NCBI GenBank assembly: GCA_023403845.1
Contig: JAEYDL010000016.1
Location: 1 to 64,000 of the forward strand
Origin: Pseudomonadota bacterium
GTDB taxonomy: Bacteria; Desulfobacterota; Desulfovibrionia; Desulfovibrionales; Desulfovibrionaceae
Direction: 5' to 3'
DNA: 64,000 nt
This document shows, piece by piece, positions 35,160-43,863 of this stretch. Position 1 is the first letter of the stretch, and each line of letters opens with the position of its first letter. Both the position numbers and the translations under genes were made by a program. The notes under the pieces are model-generated. The model was not told the DNA's origin and searched no databases. It worked only from the letters and a program-made list of their open reading frames with translations.

Positions 35160-35197
35160 GGCCCTTCGGGTTCTCTCAAGGAGAACCACGAGGGGCG
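35160..35197 (+). other. Hairpin after the TIGR04076 gene
   Basis: GGTTCTC and GAGAACC around TCAAG form the top of a stem extended by GCCCTTCG/CGAGGGGC. No T-run follows, so terminator function is unsure. Confidence 0.45.
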
Positions 35198-35334
35198 CTC
35201 CCAATCCGTCTGCAACAGGCGTCCCACTTGGGAACGCTTCAGGTCTGCTCCGAAATTCATCGCCGCGCTGCGCGGAGTGAATGGAAACGACGAAAGCGTT
35301 CTACTGGGTACGGTTGTCGAGGTCTGCTCCATCA

Positions 35335-35700
35335 TGGCTGGTTATCCGCTACAGCCTGTACAGTGCAGCCTCGCGGCAAGGCAGCCCCGCGGCAGGCACA
35401 AGTACGGGAACAGCCATGGCAATTATGGAAAACTCGCGGAATGCGCCCTGCCTGACGATTTCGGGTACGAATGGACCTCCATGGCCTTTCAGGAGCAGAG
35501 CGCTTCCGGTCAGGCCGACCTGATTGGCGTTCCGGCCATCGTGCTTGTCTACCTTATCCCGGTCTTCGCCGTAGGCGCCATTCCTCTGCCCAGGATCCCG
35601 AAGCCGGAGGACCGACGTCTTCAGCGGTATGATGGCCACGACTCTCCTGATGGTCTTCTGTGCACCGTTCTTCCTTGCTGTATTCACCGGACTGAATGAA
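35335..35700 (+). pseudogene. Remnant of an RND (AcrB/HAE1-type) efflux pump
   Basis: Three frames hold successive C-terminal pieces of an RND inner-membrane pump. Frame one gives YSLYSAA and QGSPAAGTSTGTAMAIME. After a frameshift near 35440, frame two gives ALPDDFGYEWTSMAFQEQSA and SGQADLIGVPAIVLVYL. After a further shift and an internal deletion, frame three gives GMMATTLLMVFCAPFFLAVF near 35625-35690. These match the order of pore-domain and last-helix motifs in AcrB/MexB relatives. The 5' two-thirds of the gene is missing. An IS200/IS605 copy lies about 170 bases downstream. Confidence 0.75.
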
Positions 35701-35870
35701 CACTTCCACGGGACCAGCCGATCGATGGCGGCAGCGAGAGGAAAACGGTCCTTCTGAACAAGGCCCTTCTGGAACGGATCAGGCGAAAAAACTTCCAGCA
35801 AGGACAAAAACCGTGTCGCCGCCCCCCCTTCCTTTCCTGCTCCGGAAAAGCACTCTGATGCGAGCAAATC

Positions 35871-36551
35871 ACAACCACCCGCTTAGCAGGCGGTTTGCTC
35901 CAGCCCTATAAGGGCTTGCTACCGACCGGCGCCTAAATGGCACAGGCTTTCACTTTGTTCAAGCCCAGTGCCGTTGTCACCTGGCTTACCCCTTGAAGGG
36001 GTCGGCATACTCACAAGTTGTCAATTTTTCTTGCATGATATCATGCCGTTCCTATTGCTGGATATATTTTTTGATAATGTCTTCGCTCAAGCCTGCGGTG
36101 CTTGCATAATATCCCTCTGCCCAAAATTTTCTGTTGTCAAACTTATAGTTGAGATTGGCATGCCTATCGAAAATCATCAGAGAACTTTTCCCTCTCAGGT
36201 ACCCCATGAAACTCGACACGCTGATTTTGGGTGGAATACTCACCAACAGATGTACGTGGTCCGGCATCAAATGGCCTTCTAAAATTTCCACGCCTTTGTA
36301 TCTCCACAAGTCGCGCAGGATTTCTCCTATGCTCGTTCGCAGTTCTGCAAAGATTATCCTTCTCCTGTAGTTAGGGGTAAAAACGATATGGTACCTGCAC
36401 AACCATTTCGTATGATCCAGGATCAGAGCCTTCAATCTCATAAAAAACACCTTTCCTTTCTTTTGTACGCTGAGCCTGAACAACTTCAGGCGTAGGGGAA
36501 AAGTGTTTTTTGTGTAGAACTGTTGTCGCCACCCACATAGCGGGTGGTTGT
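35871..36551 (-). mobile_element. IS200/IS605-family insertion sequence, probably inactive
   Basis: A tnpA-only element. The motif GCGGGTGGTTGT occurs on the minus strand at 35871-35882 and on the plus strand at 36540-36551. Each copy is part of a subterminal hairpin (stem about 6-9 bp), as used by HUH transposases to recognise the ends. The exact cleavage sites cannot be set by eye. There is no tnpB or IscB companion. The transposase frame is broken by an amber codon. Confidence 0.7.
35991..36438 (-). pseudogene. IS200-type TnpA transposase with premature stop
   Basis: HUH single-strand transposase. YHIVFTPNYRRRIIF and the HUH metal motif PDHVHLLVSIPPKIS are intact, and the catalytic tyrosine should lie in the C-terminal helix (GYYASTAGLSEDIIKKY). 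The frame then hits TAG at 36052-36054 after KKYIQQ. Beyond it, the same frame continues with ERHDIMQEKLTTCEYADPFK before the next stop, which is the family's normal C-terminus. A single base change (CAG to TAG) would explain this. The true start may be a Met near 36438, downstream of the first in-frame Met at 36483. Confidence 0.75.
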
Positions 36552-36998
36552 CCGTTTCAGAAGCTACGCTTCCTCAACTGGCTGAAGCCTTAATCTGAGC
36601 CGTGGTCGCTCCTGTTGGAGCGGACGCGATTCTCATTCATAAACGTCGACACCGTCCCGTTTCCCCGCTTGCAGGATCTGTGAACACCTCACGGGGCTTG
36701 CCAAAACAACTTCGTCCGGCTATCGTTTCCGCATGTTCGTCGCACAATCGACACATAGCCTTCTCTCTGTTTCCGAAGACGCTCTTTTCCAGAGCGCCGT
36801 CGTTCCCTTCGCCCTTTCCGGGGCAGCCCTTCCTCCCTGACTGCGCTCATACGCCGCACGCTGACCCCGGCGGGGCAGCCTCCCATTTGTTTTCTGACCG
36901 TGTGTTACGGGCAATGCCCGACTTTGGGTCGCACCATACCGTATTTGTAACGGTAAGGTTCGCCATATATATCCATATCCAGCATCAGGAGATCTGTC
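36552..36998. other. Intergenic region upstream of pstS
   Basis: About 450 bases without a supportable gene. A palindrome, CGGGCAATGCCCG, lies near 36908-36920, and the dyad at 36937-36955 lies next to it, about 45 bases before pstS. No convincing Pho-box direct repeats were found. Confidence 0.45.
36937..36955. promoter_or_regulatory. 6-7-6 dyad upstream of pstS
   Basis: TACCGT-N7-ACGGTA is a perfect dyad with the same arm and spacer lengths as the one before znuA, though the arms differ in sequence. It lies 44 bases before the pstS start codon, near a likely promoter region. Candidate operator; regulator unknown. Confidence 0.35.
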
Positions 36999-37832
36999 AT
37001 GAAGAAACTGTTTTCACCGGCCTCGGCCCTGCTGGCGACGCTGCTTATTACAGCCGTCGCGACGGCTGCCCCTCTCGACGCCTTCAAGGGCCAGAAAGGA
37101 GCTCTCGACATCGCCGGAGGCACAGCCCATATTCCGGTGATGAAGGAGGCAGCCAAACGCATCATGACGACCAACCCCGACATCCGCATCAGCGTTGCGG
37201 GCGGTGGTTCGGGCGTCGGCGTTCAGCAGGTGGGCGAAGGACTCGTCCAGATAGGGAATACAGGACGGGCGTTGAAGGATACCGAAATAACCAAATATGG
37301 CCTGAAGACCTTCCCGTTCGCCATTGACGGCGTTGCCCTCGTAGTGAATCCGGCCAACCGGGTCTCCGAAGTCACTGCGGAACAGGCCGTTGCCATTTAC
37401 AACGGCAAGATCACCAACTGGAAGGAACTCGGTGGCGATGACGCCCCCATTACCCTGTACACTCGCGAAGACGGCAGCGGCACGCGCGAAACCTTTGTCG
37501 AACGCGCGCTGAAAAAAGGCTCCATCGTCCAGTCCGCCAATGTGGTAAACTCCAACGGTGCCATGAAGACAGCCGTGGCTCAGGACAGGCAGGCCATCGG
37601 CTATGTGGGCATCGGACATCTGGACAAGAGCGTCAAAGGACTTGTCTTCAACAAGATGGTGCCCTCCCAAGAAAACGCCGCCTCCGGAGACTACAAGGTT
37701 ACCCGCCTGCTCTACATGAATACCAAAGGCGAACCCTCCGGGCTGACCAGGCTGTTCATCGACTACGTATACTCGCCTGAAGGCGCTGACATCATCAAGC
37801 ACAGCGGGTACATCCCCACTGGCAGAAAGTAG
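36999..37832 (+). CDS. pstS: Phosphate-binding protein PstS
   Basis: Periplasmic receptor for phosphate. The signal peptide (MKKLFSPASALLATLLITAV, cleavage after ATAA) is followed by the PBP-like fold. Phosphate contacts include AGGGSGVGVQQVGEG and the EDGSGTRETFVERAL loop, both conserved in PstS. AITNW-like segment reads GKITNWKELGGDDAPI. 277 residues. It heads the phosphate operon; the permease gene begins 63 bases downstream. Confidence 0.92.
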   Translation: MKKLFSPASALLATLLITAVATAAPLDAFKGQKGALDIAGGTAHIPVMKEAAKRIMTTNPDIRISVAGGGSGVGVQQVGEGLVQIGNTGRALKDTEITKYGLKTFPFAIDGVALVVNPANRVSEVTAEQAVAIYNGKITNWKELGGDDAPITLYTREDGSGTRETFVERALKKGSIVQSANVVNSNGAMKTAVAQDRQAIGYVGIGHLDKSVKGLVFNKMVPSQENAASGDYKVTRLLYMNTKGEPSGLTRLFIDYVYSPEGADIIKHSGYIPTGRK

Positions 37833-37894
37833 TTCCATCGCGGGCTTCCTTCTGGAAGCCCGCCCTTTCCAGGGGGTCCGCCCCAAGGACTCCC

Positions 37895-39706
37895 GTGTCT
37901 TCAGCCGCTCAATCCCTCATGCGAAGCAACACCTCTTCCGACCGTCCCGGACTCCTCACACTTGCAACCGTCTGTCTGGCCGGTCTGGCTGTCTGCGCCG
38001 TTTTTCTGCTGATCGCCCGCTTTGCCCTTCCCGTCGTATTCGGCGCACAGCGGGAGTTGATCTTTTCCTGGACATGGCGACCCGATAGCGGCGAATTCGG
38101 TATTCTGCCCATGATCATCGGGTCTCTTCTGCTGTCGTCATCCGCCATGCTTCTAAGCTGGCCTCTGGCCGTGGGGGCGACCTGTTTCATGCACGGCTGC
38201 AGCGGACCAGGAGCAAGACAGCTTGCCGCAATCATTCGCTTCATGACGACGATTCCCACTGTGGTGTATGGTTTCGCTGCCACCTTTCTGCTGGTTCCTC
38301 TTGTGCGCGAGGCGGCAGGCAGAGGGTCTGGCCTGTGCTGGCTTTCGGCCATGCTCATTCTCGCTCTGCTTGTTCTGCCCACCATGGTTCTGATCATGGA
38401 CGCAGCCATGCGCACGTTGAACGAACGGCTTGGCCTTACGGCGGCGGCTCTCGGCCTTTCACGTTCCCAGACGCTGGCCTGCCTGCTTCTTCCCGCCTCA
38501 CGGCGCTGGCTGCTCGCGGCGGGCATCCTCGGCTTCGGTCGCGCCATAGGAGATACCCTTATTCCTCTCATGCTGACCGGAAACGCGCCGCATATTCCGG
38601 ACTCCCTGTTCTCCAGCCTGCGCACTCTGACGGCGCACATGGGACTCGTAACGGCTACGGAAGTCGGCGGTCCAGCCTATAATTCCCTGTTCGCGGCAGG
38701 CGGAATACTCCTGTTCACCAGCGCCAGCGTCAGTCTTATTCTGCGCCGCGTGGGGAAAAATACGGACGACGCCGAACTGCAACTACCCGCCCTGCCGTCG
38801 TTCTGGGGCCGACATGGGCCTGCATGCCTGCAAGTTCTTTCCCTGCTGTCCGCCGTCGTCATTTTTCTTTCGATCTGTCTCCTTCTGGGCATTCTGCTTC
38901 GGCGCGGCCTGCCAGTTCTGACCCCCGAACTCTTTTTCGGTTCCACGCCGCCCTGGGCGGCTCTTACCGGACGGTTACCCGTCTGGGAAGGGATCTGGCC
39001 TGCATGTGCAGGGACCCTTGCCCTTGTCGCGGTCACCATGTTGCTGGTTACCGGCCCCGGCATCGGCTGCGGCGTCTATCTTGCCGTCTACGCCCCTCCG
39101 CGTATGCGCCGTCTGCTTGGTTTCAGCATGGACATGCTGGCCGGAATCCCTTCCATCGTTATGGGCATTTTCGGCTTTACCCTGATTATCTTTCTCCGCC
39201 ATACGGCTTTTCCGGAGGCCAGTCCCGGCATCCTTCTGGCAGCCGGCTGCCTGAGTCTACTCGTTCTGCCATCCCTCACCGTGGCGACCCGCTCAGCCAT
39301 CGAAGGCCTGCCCCCATCCCTGCGCCTGACCGGTGCCGCGCTGGGACTCTCCACGGAACAGACTCTGCGCCATATTCTCCTGCCGCAGGCCAGCCGGGGC
39401 ATCCTTGGCGGCGTCATGCTGGCCATGGGACGTGCGGCTGAAGATACAGCCGTCATCCTGCTTACCGGGGTAGTGGCCAATGGAGGCCTGCCTTCAGGAC
39501 TCGGAACCCGTTTTGAGGCTCTTCCCTTTTCCATCTATTATACCGCCGCACAATATCAGTCGCAGGAAGAGCTGGCCCGAGGTTTCGGAGCCGCTCTGGT
39601 CCTGCTCCTGCTTTCCGGCGGCCTGCTGCTTCTGGCCTGGGGCCTGCACGGCCGCTTCCTGCGACGCTGGGAAACCGGCGCGGCGCAGCCAGGAGTCCGC
39701 ATATGA
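37895..39706 (+). CDS. Fused phosphate permease PstC-PstA
   Basis: Single 603-residue protein with two complete ABC-permease halves. The N-terminal half (about 1-295) is PstC-like: MIIGSLLLSSSAMLLSWPLAV, RFMTTIPTVVYGFAATFLLV, AALGLSRSQTLACLLLPASR (EAA coupling loop). The C-terminal half (about 300-600) is PstA-like: LAGIPSIVMGIFGFTLIIF, AALGLSTEQTLRHILLPQAS (second EAA loop), GRAAEDTAVILLTGVVANGG. In most bacteria these are two proteins; the fusion fixes the heterodimer at 1:1. The start at ATG 37895 has a modest ribosome-binding site. The PstB gene overlaps its end by four bases. Confidence 0.9.
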   Translation: MSSAAQSLMRSNTSSDRPGLLTLATVCLAGLAVCAVFLLIARFALPVVFGAQRELIFSWTWRPDSGEFGILPMIIGSLLLSSSAMLLSWPLAVGATCFMHGCSGPGARQLAAIIRFMTTIPTVVYGFAATFLLVPLVREAAGRGSGLCWLSAMLILALLVLPTMVLIMDAAMRTLNERLGLTAAALGLSRSQTLACLLLPASRRWLLAAGILGFGRAIGDTLIPLMLTGNAPHIPDSLFSSLRTLTAHMGLVTATEVGGPAYNSLFAAGGILLFTSASVSLILRRVGKNTDDAELQLPALPSFWGRHGPACLQVLSLLSAVVIFLSICLLLGILLRRGLPVLTPELFFGSTPPWAALTGRLPVWEGIWPACAGTLALVAVTMLLVTGPGIGCGVYLAVYAPPRMRRLLGFSMDMLAGIPSIVMGIFGFTLIIFLRHTAFPEASPGILLAAGCLSLLVLPSLTVATRSAIEGLPPSLRLTGAALGLSTEQTLRHILLPQASRGILGGVMLAMGRAAEDTAVILLTGVVANGGLPSGLGTRFEALPFSIYYTAAQYQSQEELARGFGAALVLLLLSGGLLLLAWGLHGRFLRRWETGAAQPGVRI

Positions 39707-40458
39707 CCATAGCAGCCGACATCAAGGGACTTACCGTCTGTTTCGGCAAACGAACAGTCGTCAGGAATCTGACGCTAAAACTGCCCGCCGAAGGTGTTAC
39801 CGTGCTCATCGGGCGTTCGGGTTCGGGTAAAACCACATTTCTTCGGGCTCTGAACAGACTGAACGAATGTCTGCCCGGCAGCCGGACGGTCGGGACAGTT
39901 CAACTGCTCATCGGCGGCAGGCTCATGTCGGTCTATGCTCCCGACGTGAATCTTTCCCTGCTGCGTCGCCGGGTCGGCATGGTCTTTCAGACGCCCAACG
40001 TGTTACCCGCATCCATCCGCCAGAACATGCTGCTCCCTTTACAGCTCACCACGGGCCTTCTCCCCGGAGAACGGGAAGAGCGTATCCGGCATGCACTGGA
40101 AGCCGTGGGGCTGTGGGAGGCCGTGCGCGATCGTCTCGACGAATCGGCCGCCGCACTTTCAGGAGGCCAGCAGCAACGGCTATGTCTCGCCCGCACACTG
40201 GCCCTGGAACCGGAAATCATCTTGCTTGATGAACCGACGGCTTCCCTTGATCCCGCAACCACACAAGACATTGAGCTGCTGCTGCAACGGCTGGCCGAAC
40301 GATATGCCCTCATCATGGTTTCGCACGGTCTGTCTCAGGCCCGACGTCTCGGATCCCGCATGGTCCTGTTCGGAGACAACCACAGATACGCGGTGCTCAA
40401 ACCGGAAGACCTGCCGCAGGAACACGAGCTTAATGAACTTTTTGGAGGAGAAATATAA
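39703..40458 (+). CDS. pstB: Phosphate ABC transporter ATPase PstB
   Basis: Energises the fused permease. Walker A GRSGSGKTT, then FQTPNVLPASIRQNMLLPL (Q-loop), signature LSGGQQQRLCLARTLALEP, Walker B IILLDEPTASLDPAT, H-loop MVSHGLSQARRLG. The start ATG overlaps the permease stop as ATGA. 251 residues. No phoU or phoB/phoR follows in this window. Confidence 0.92.
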   Translation: MTIAADIKGLTVCFGKRTVVRNLTLKLPAEGVTVLIGRSGSGKTTFLRALNRLNECLPGSRTVGTVQLLIGGRLMSVYAPDVNLSLLRRRVGMVFQTPNVLPASIRQNMLLPLQLTTGLLPGEREERIRHALEAVGLWEAVRDRLDESAAALSGGQQQRLCLARTLALEPEIILLDEPTASLDPATTQDIELLLQRLAERYALIMVSHGLSQARRLGSRMVLFGDNHRYAVLKPEDLPQEHELNELFGGEI

Positions 40459-40541
40459 CCTCAGGGCAGTCCGGAAGGGAAAAGAGCACTCTATCTTCCC
40501 CCAGACCCCTCCCAAAGGAAAACTCGGAGAGCCGTACTATT

Positions 40542-41240
40542 TCAGATGGACAAAACGCCTTTCAACCAGTTCCGCAGCATACTTTGTCCGGCTTCCCGCA
40601 CGGCGGCCCCATACTTCAGAGCATCGGCTCTGACGATACGGGGATCAATCCCTGCCTGGGCGAGTTCGCAGGCATGTCCGATAAGCCAGGTTTCCAGTCG
40701 CTCAGCGTCCACTTCGGGGTGAAACTGCAGGGCCAACGCCCTCTCGGAAGCAAACGCCTGATGCGGTGTAAGCGGCGTCGAGGCCAACAGCCTCGTTCCC
40801 TTCGGCAAGTCAAACGTGTCTCCGTGCCAATGCAGTACGGGGATGCTGTGTAAAAAACGCAAAGGTGAACACAACCCCTCCTCCGTCAATTCCACCGGAC
40901 TCCATCCAATTTCCTTGCCCCTGCCCCGATGTACGGATACGCCCAGTGCGGCGGCCATCAGCTGAGCACCAAGACAGATACCTAAAAGAGGTCTCCGGGC
41001 GGCGAGGCGAAGCCGGATCATCTCCAGCTCTCGCGCCAGAAAGGGGTACCCAGCCGAATCATTTACACCGATGGGACCACCCAGCACGATGACCAGAGCA
41101 GCATTCGCCCACTCCCCGGCATCAAATGGATCAACCCCGGCCTGACGAAAGCGCACTTCAAATCCGGCTTCGACAAGCACGGTCCGAAATGTGCCCAGGT
41201 CCTCAAAGGCGACATGCCGTATGACCAGACACTGTTTCAT
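40542..41240 (-). CDS. Class I glutamine amidotransferase-like protein
   Basis: GuaA-type GATase domain standing alone. The nucleophile Cys is in GICLGAQLMAAALG, the His in LQFHPEVD, with Glu two residues on. VIVLGGPIGVNDSAGYPFL is the usual oxyanion-strand region. No synthetase domain follows, so the acceptor is unknown; such proteins are often annotated as GMP synthase-like. ATG 41240 has GGAG upstream, and the frame to 41387 is unsupported. 232 residues. It is divergent from aroQ by about 106 bases. Confidence 0.85.
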   Translation of the reverse strand: MKQCLVIRHVAFEDLGTFRTVLVEAGFEVRFRQAGVDPFDAGEWANAALVIVLGGPIGVNDSAGYPFLARELEMIRLRLAARRPLLGICLGAQLMAAALGVSVHRGRGKEIGWSPVELTEEGLCSPLRFLHSIPVLHWHGDTFDLPKGTRLLASTPLTPHQAFASERALALQFHPEVDAERLETWLIGHACELAQAGIDPRIVRADALKYGAAVREAGQSMLRNWLKGVLSI

Positions 41241-41346
41241 CGTTTTCTCCTTCAGTTCCGCTGCGCCAGTTTGACTTGTTCCCCTCCTTCGGAGAGAATA
41301 CGCCCCATCCGCAACACGCTGCGGCAATATGCACCAGAGGCCTGTC

Positions 41347-41799
41347 ATGTCAAACATATTGGTAATGCACGGCGTCAATCTGAACATGTTCGGAATGCGG
41401 GATCCCCTCCATTATGGAACGGAGACCCTTGAGGACATCAACCGAAAACTCTCGGCGCTGGCGAACGAGCTGGAAGTACATGTGGATTTCTTCCAGTCCA
41501 ATTGCGAAGGCGCATTTGTGGAACGCATTCAGCAGGCCCATACGGACGGTACGGATGCACTGGTCGTCAATGCCGGGGCCTGGACTCACTACAGTTATGC
41601 AATCATGGACGCACTGGCCATTCTGCGTATTCCAGTCATAGAAGTGCACATGTCCAACGTGCACGCTCGCGAGCCATTCAGGCACAACTCGGTACTCGCA
41701 TCCGTAAGCAAGGGGTCCATCGCCGGATTCGGAGCGGACAGCTATCTGCTGGGTCTGCGCGCCGCCTGCGGCCTGCTTTCATCCATTCCTGCGGCATGA
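41347..41799 (+). CDS. aroQ: Type II 3-dehydroquinate dehydratase
   Basis: Third step of the shikimate pathway. The catalytic Tyr lies in the flexible lid after MHGVNLNMFGMRDPLHYGTE; the substrate-binding Asn is in FFQSNCEGAFVERI, and the catalytic His is in VEVHMSNVHAREPFRHNS. The first motif usually reads NGPNLN; here it is HGVNLN, a mild variant. ATG 41347 with AGAGG upstream gives 150 residues, the usual dodecamer-forming size. It is followed by an SGNH hydrolase gene 7 bases downstream, so the two are probably cotranscribed. Confidence 0.92.
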   Translation: MSNILVMHGVNLNMFGMRDPLHYGTETLEDINRKLSALANELEVHVDFFQSNCEGAFVERIQQAHTDGTDALVVNAGAWTHYSYAIMDALAILRIPVIEVHMSNVHAREPFRHNSVLASVSKGSIAGFGADSYLLGLRAACGLLSSIPAA

Positions 41800-41806
41800 G
41801 GTCAAA

Positions 41807-42406
41807 ATGAAACTGTTTTTCTTCTTCGGCGACTCGATCACACTCGGAGTCAATGACCCGCAGGGCGGGGGCTGGGTCGGACGCTTCGCCATGCGCAGCA
41901 CCGAAATGCAGGGAATGCCCATTCCCCCTACCACCTTTTATAATCTGGGCGTCCGCAAGCAATCGAGCAAGGCGGTCTCTTCCCGCTGGGAAGCCGAATA
42001 CATGCAACGCCGTATTGAAAACGCTTCTCCACACCTGATCTTTTGTTTCGGAACGGTAGACATGGCCGCGCCTTCGGGAATCCCCGTCATGTCCGTGGAA
42101 GATTCCACAGTCACGGCCCGGGATATCCTGCAACGTGCGAAGGACGAGGCCCCGGTGCTGCTCATGAGTCCCCCTCCTGTCCTCCAGACCGCACACAGGG
42201 AAAGAATAGGCGTTCTTTCAGCGGCCTACGCCGAGCTCTGCAATGCCATAAGCATTCCTCATCTGAATCTGTTCGAGCTGCTGCGTTCTTCAGACGCGTT
42301 CATGAACGACCTGTCCGACGGCGTTCACCCAGGAGCCCTCGGCAACTCGCTCATCGCCGATCTGTTACTGAATTTCCCTCCTATGCAGGAGTGGATGCAG
42401 AGCTAG
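41807..42406 (+). CDS. SGNH/GDSL-family hydrolase
   Basis: Esterase or lipase fold with the catalytic Ser in FFGDSITLGV, oxyanion Gly in LGVRKQSSKA, the Asn-equivalent segment FCFGTVDMA, and the catalytic Asp-His pair in DGVHPGALGNSLIADLL. No signal peptide, so it is cytoplasmic. Substrate unknown. 199 residues. Operon partner of aroQ by spacing, but a functional link is not evident. Confidence 0.85.
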   Translation: MKLFFFFGDSITLGVNDPQGGGWVGRFAMRSTEMQGMPIPPTTFYNLGVRKQSSKAVSSRWEAEYMQRRIENASPHLIFCFGTVDMAAPSGIPVMSVEDSTVTARDILQRAKDEAPVLLMSPPPVLQTAHRERIGVLSAAYAELCNAISIPHLNLFELLRSSDAFMNDLSDGVHPGALGNSLIADLLLNFPPMQEWMQS

Positions 42407-42652
42407 CCTTTCCACCGCGATGAATGCGGAAATCATGCGGGGCCGTTCAAACCGTCTGGATACAGCCGGTACGAACGGCCTTGTGGTGCGTTTCTGAGCA
42501 GCTGCCAAAGCGGATCCCCTTGGGCATTGTGTCGAAAAATAAGCCAGGCATCTTGCCGCAGGCTTGCCACCACACACAGACCGTGTTACAAATTTTATCT
42601 TTATAACACAAGACAGGTCCGAACCTGTACCTTTCGACCCCAAGGAGTCTCC

Positions 42653-43837
42653 ATGCTCAAGCGACTGCTGCTTCTGTTCTGTCTCTCCCTCGGTCTCTGC
42701 ATGCTGGCCGCATTCTCCGCTACCGCCAGAACAGTCGTGGACATGCGCGGCAAATCCATTGAGCTCCCCGACAGGCTTACCCGCATCGCCACCATTGACG
42801 ATGGATTCGTCGAAGGAGTTCTCACGCATCTGGGAAAAATCCATACCGTGGACGTCATCGGCTCGTGGAGCATGAAACGGGACTACCTCTACGCCTTTGA
42901 ATCAGATACAGGAGAACGTTGGGAGCATCGGGGCTGGAATACCATGAAGGTTCTTCATCCCTGGCTGGACGAAAAGCTGTGCATCAACTCGCCTCAGGGC
43001 AACGTCATCAACTTCGAAGCTCTGGCCGCCAGCAATCCGGAAGCTGTAGTCCTCCGGGTCGGCGACTGCACCGTCGGTGCGGGCAACAAGGAGGCGGTGG
43101 CCAAAACAATCGGAACCATCGAGGCCCTCGGGTTGCCTCTCGTGGTCATCTATGCGCCAGGCTGGTACAAGTCGGCCGATCTTTCCTCCATGAAAAGGGA
43201 AGGACGCATCATCGGAGCCATGTACGGTCTGGAAGACAAGGCAGCAGCACTTATGGAAAAGCTGGCCTCTACCGAACGTCTTGTCAGGGAACGTACGGCG
43301 AATATTCCCGATTCCCAGAAGACCAGGGTCCTGTACATGGGACTTAACCCCAACATTCGCAAACAGGGGGGCGCAGGAACGGCACACGGTGTCGATACGC
43401 CCGAATCCTACATCATCGAGAGCGTTGCCGGGGCCAAAAACGCCTTTTCCGGAAAAGGCGCGGGAGTGCCCATGAGCGCGGAACAGATCTATGCGCTTGA
43501 TCCCGACGTGATCCTGTTGCCGACGTCAAACGGCTACCATCCCCCACGGGAACTGATGGAAGCCCCCTATTTCGCCAATCTCAGGGAATTGCGGGCGGTC
43601 CGGGAAAAACGCATCTATGCCATGCCGTGGTCGCCCATGAACTGTTCCCGCCGGGTCGAATACCCGCTGGACATGCTCATTATCGCCAAGGCAGCCTATC
43701 CCGATCGCTTTGCCGATATCAACGTATATGAATTCGCTCTTGACTTCTATCAGGACGTTTACGGTGTGGATGAGGAAAAGGCGCGGGAACTGCGCTCCCA
43801 CCAGCTTCTTGACTGGATGCGAGATATCCGGTTTTAA
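42653..43837 (+). CDS. ABC transporter substrate-binding protein (FecB/BtuF type)
   Basis: Periplasmic binding protein of the PF01497 fold for metal chelates (siderophore, cobalamin or metal complexes). A signal peptide (MLKRLLLLFCLSLGLCMLAA, FSATA) leads to RTVVDMRGKSIELPDRLTRI, the typical opening. The two-lobe fold has a long helix linker. Conserved-looking bends are LYMGLNPNIRKQGG and IYALDPDVILLPTSNG. ATG 42653 with AAGGAG is chosen over the longer frame from 42527. 394 residues. First gene of a four-gene unit with a permease, an ATPase and an FmdE protein. Confidence 0.88.
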   Translation: MLKRLLLLFCLSLGLCMLAAFSATARTVVDMRGKSIELPDRLTRIATIDDGFVEGVLTHLGKIHTVDVIGSWSMKRDYLYAFESDTGERWEHRGWNTMKVLHPWLDEKLCINSPQGNVINFEALAASNPEAVVLRVGDCTVGAGNKEAVAKTIGTIEALGLPLVVIYAPGWYKSADLSSMKREGRIIGAMYGLEDKAAALMEKLASTERLVRERTANIPDSQKTRVLYMGLNPNIRKQGGAGTAHGVDTPESYIIESVAGAKNAFSGKGAGVPMSAEQIYALDPDVILLPTSNGYHPPRELMEAPYFANLRELRAVREKRIYAMPWSPMNCSRRVEYPLDMLIIAKAAYPDRFADINVYEFALDFYQDVYGVDEEKARELRSHQLLDWMRDIRF

Positions 43838-43863
43838 CGTGTCGAATCGAGGATCGCGTCATC

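Noticed and set aside
36600..36998. Pho box before pstS
   Set aside because: No pair of CTGTCAT-like direct repeats at the right spacing; only inverted repeats were seen.
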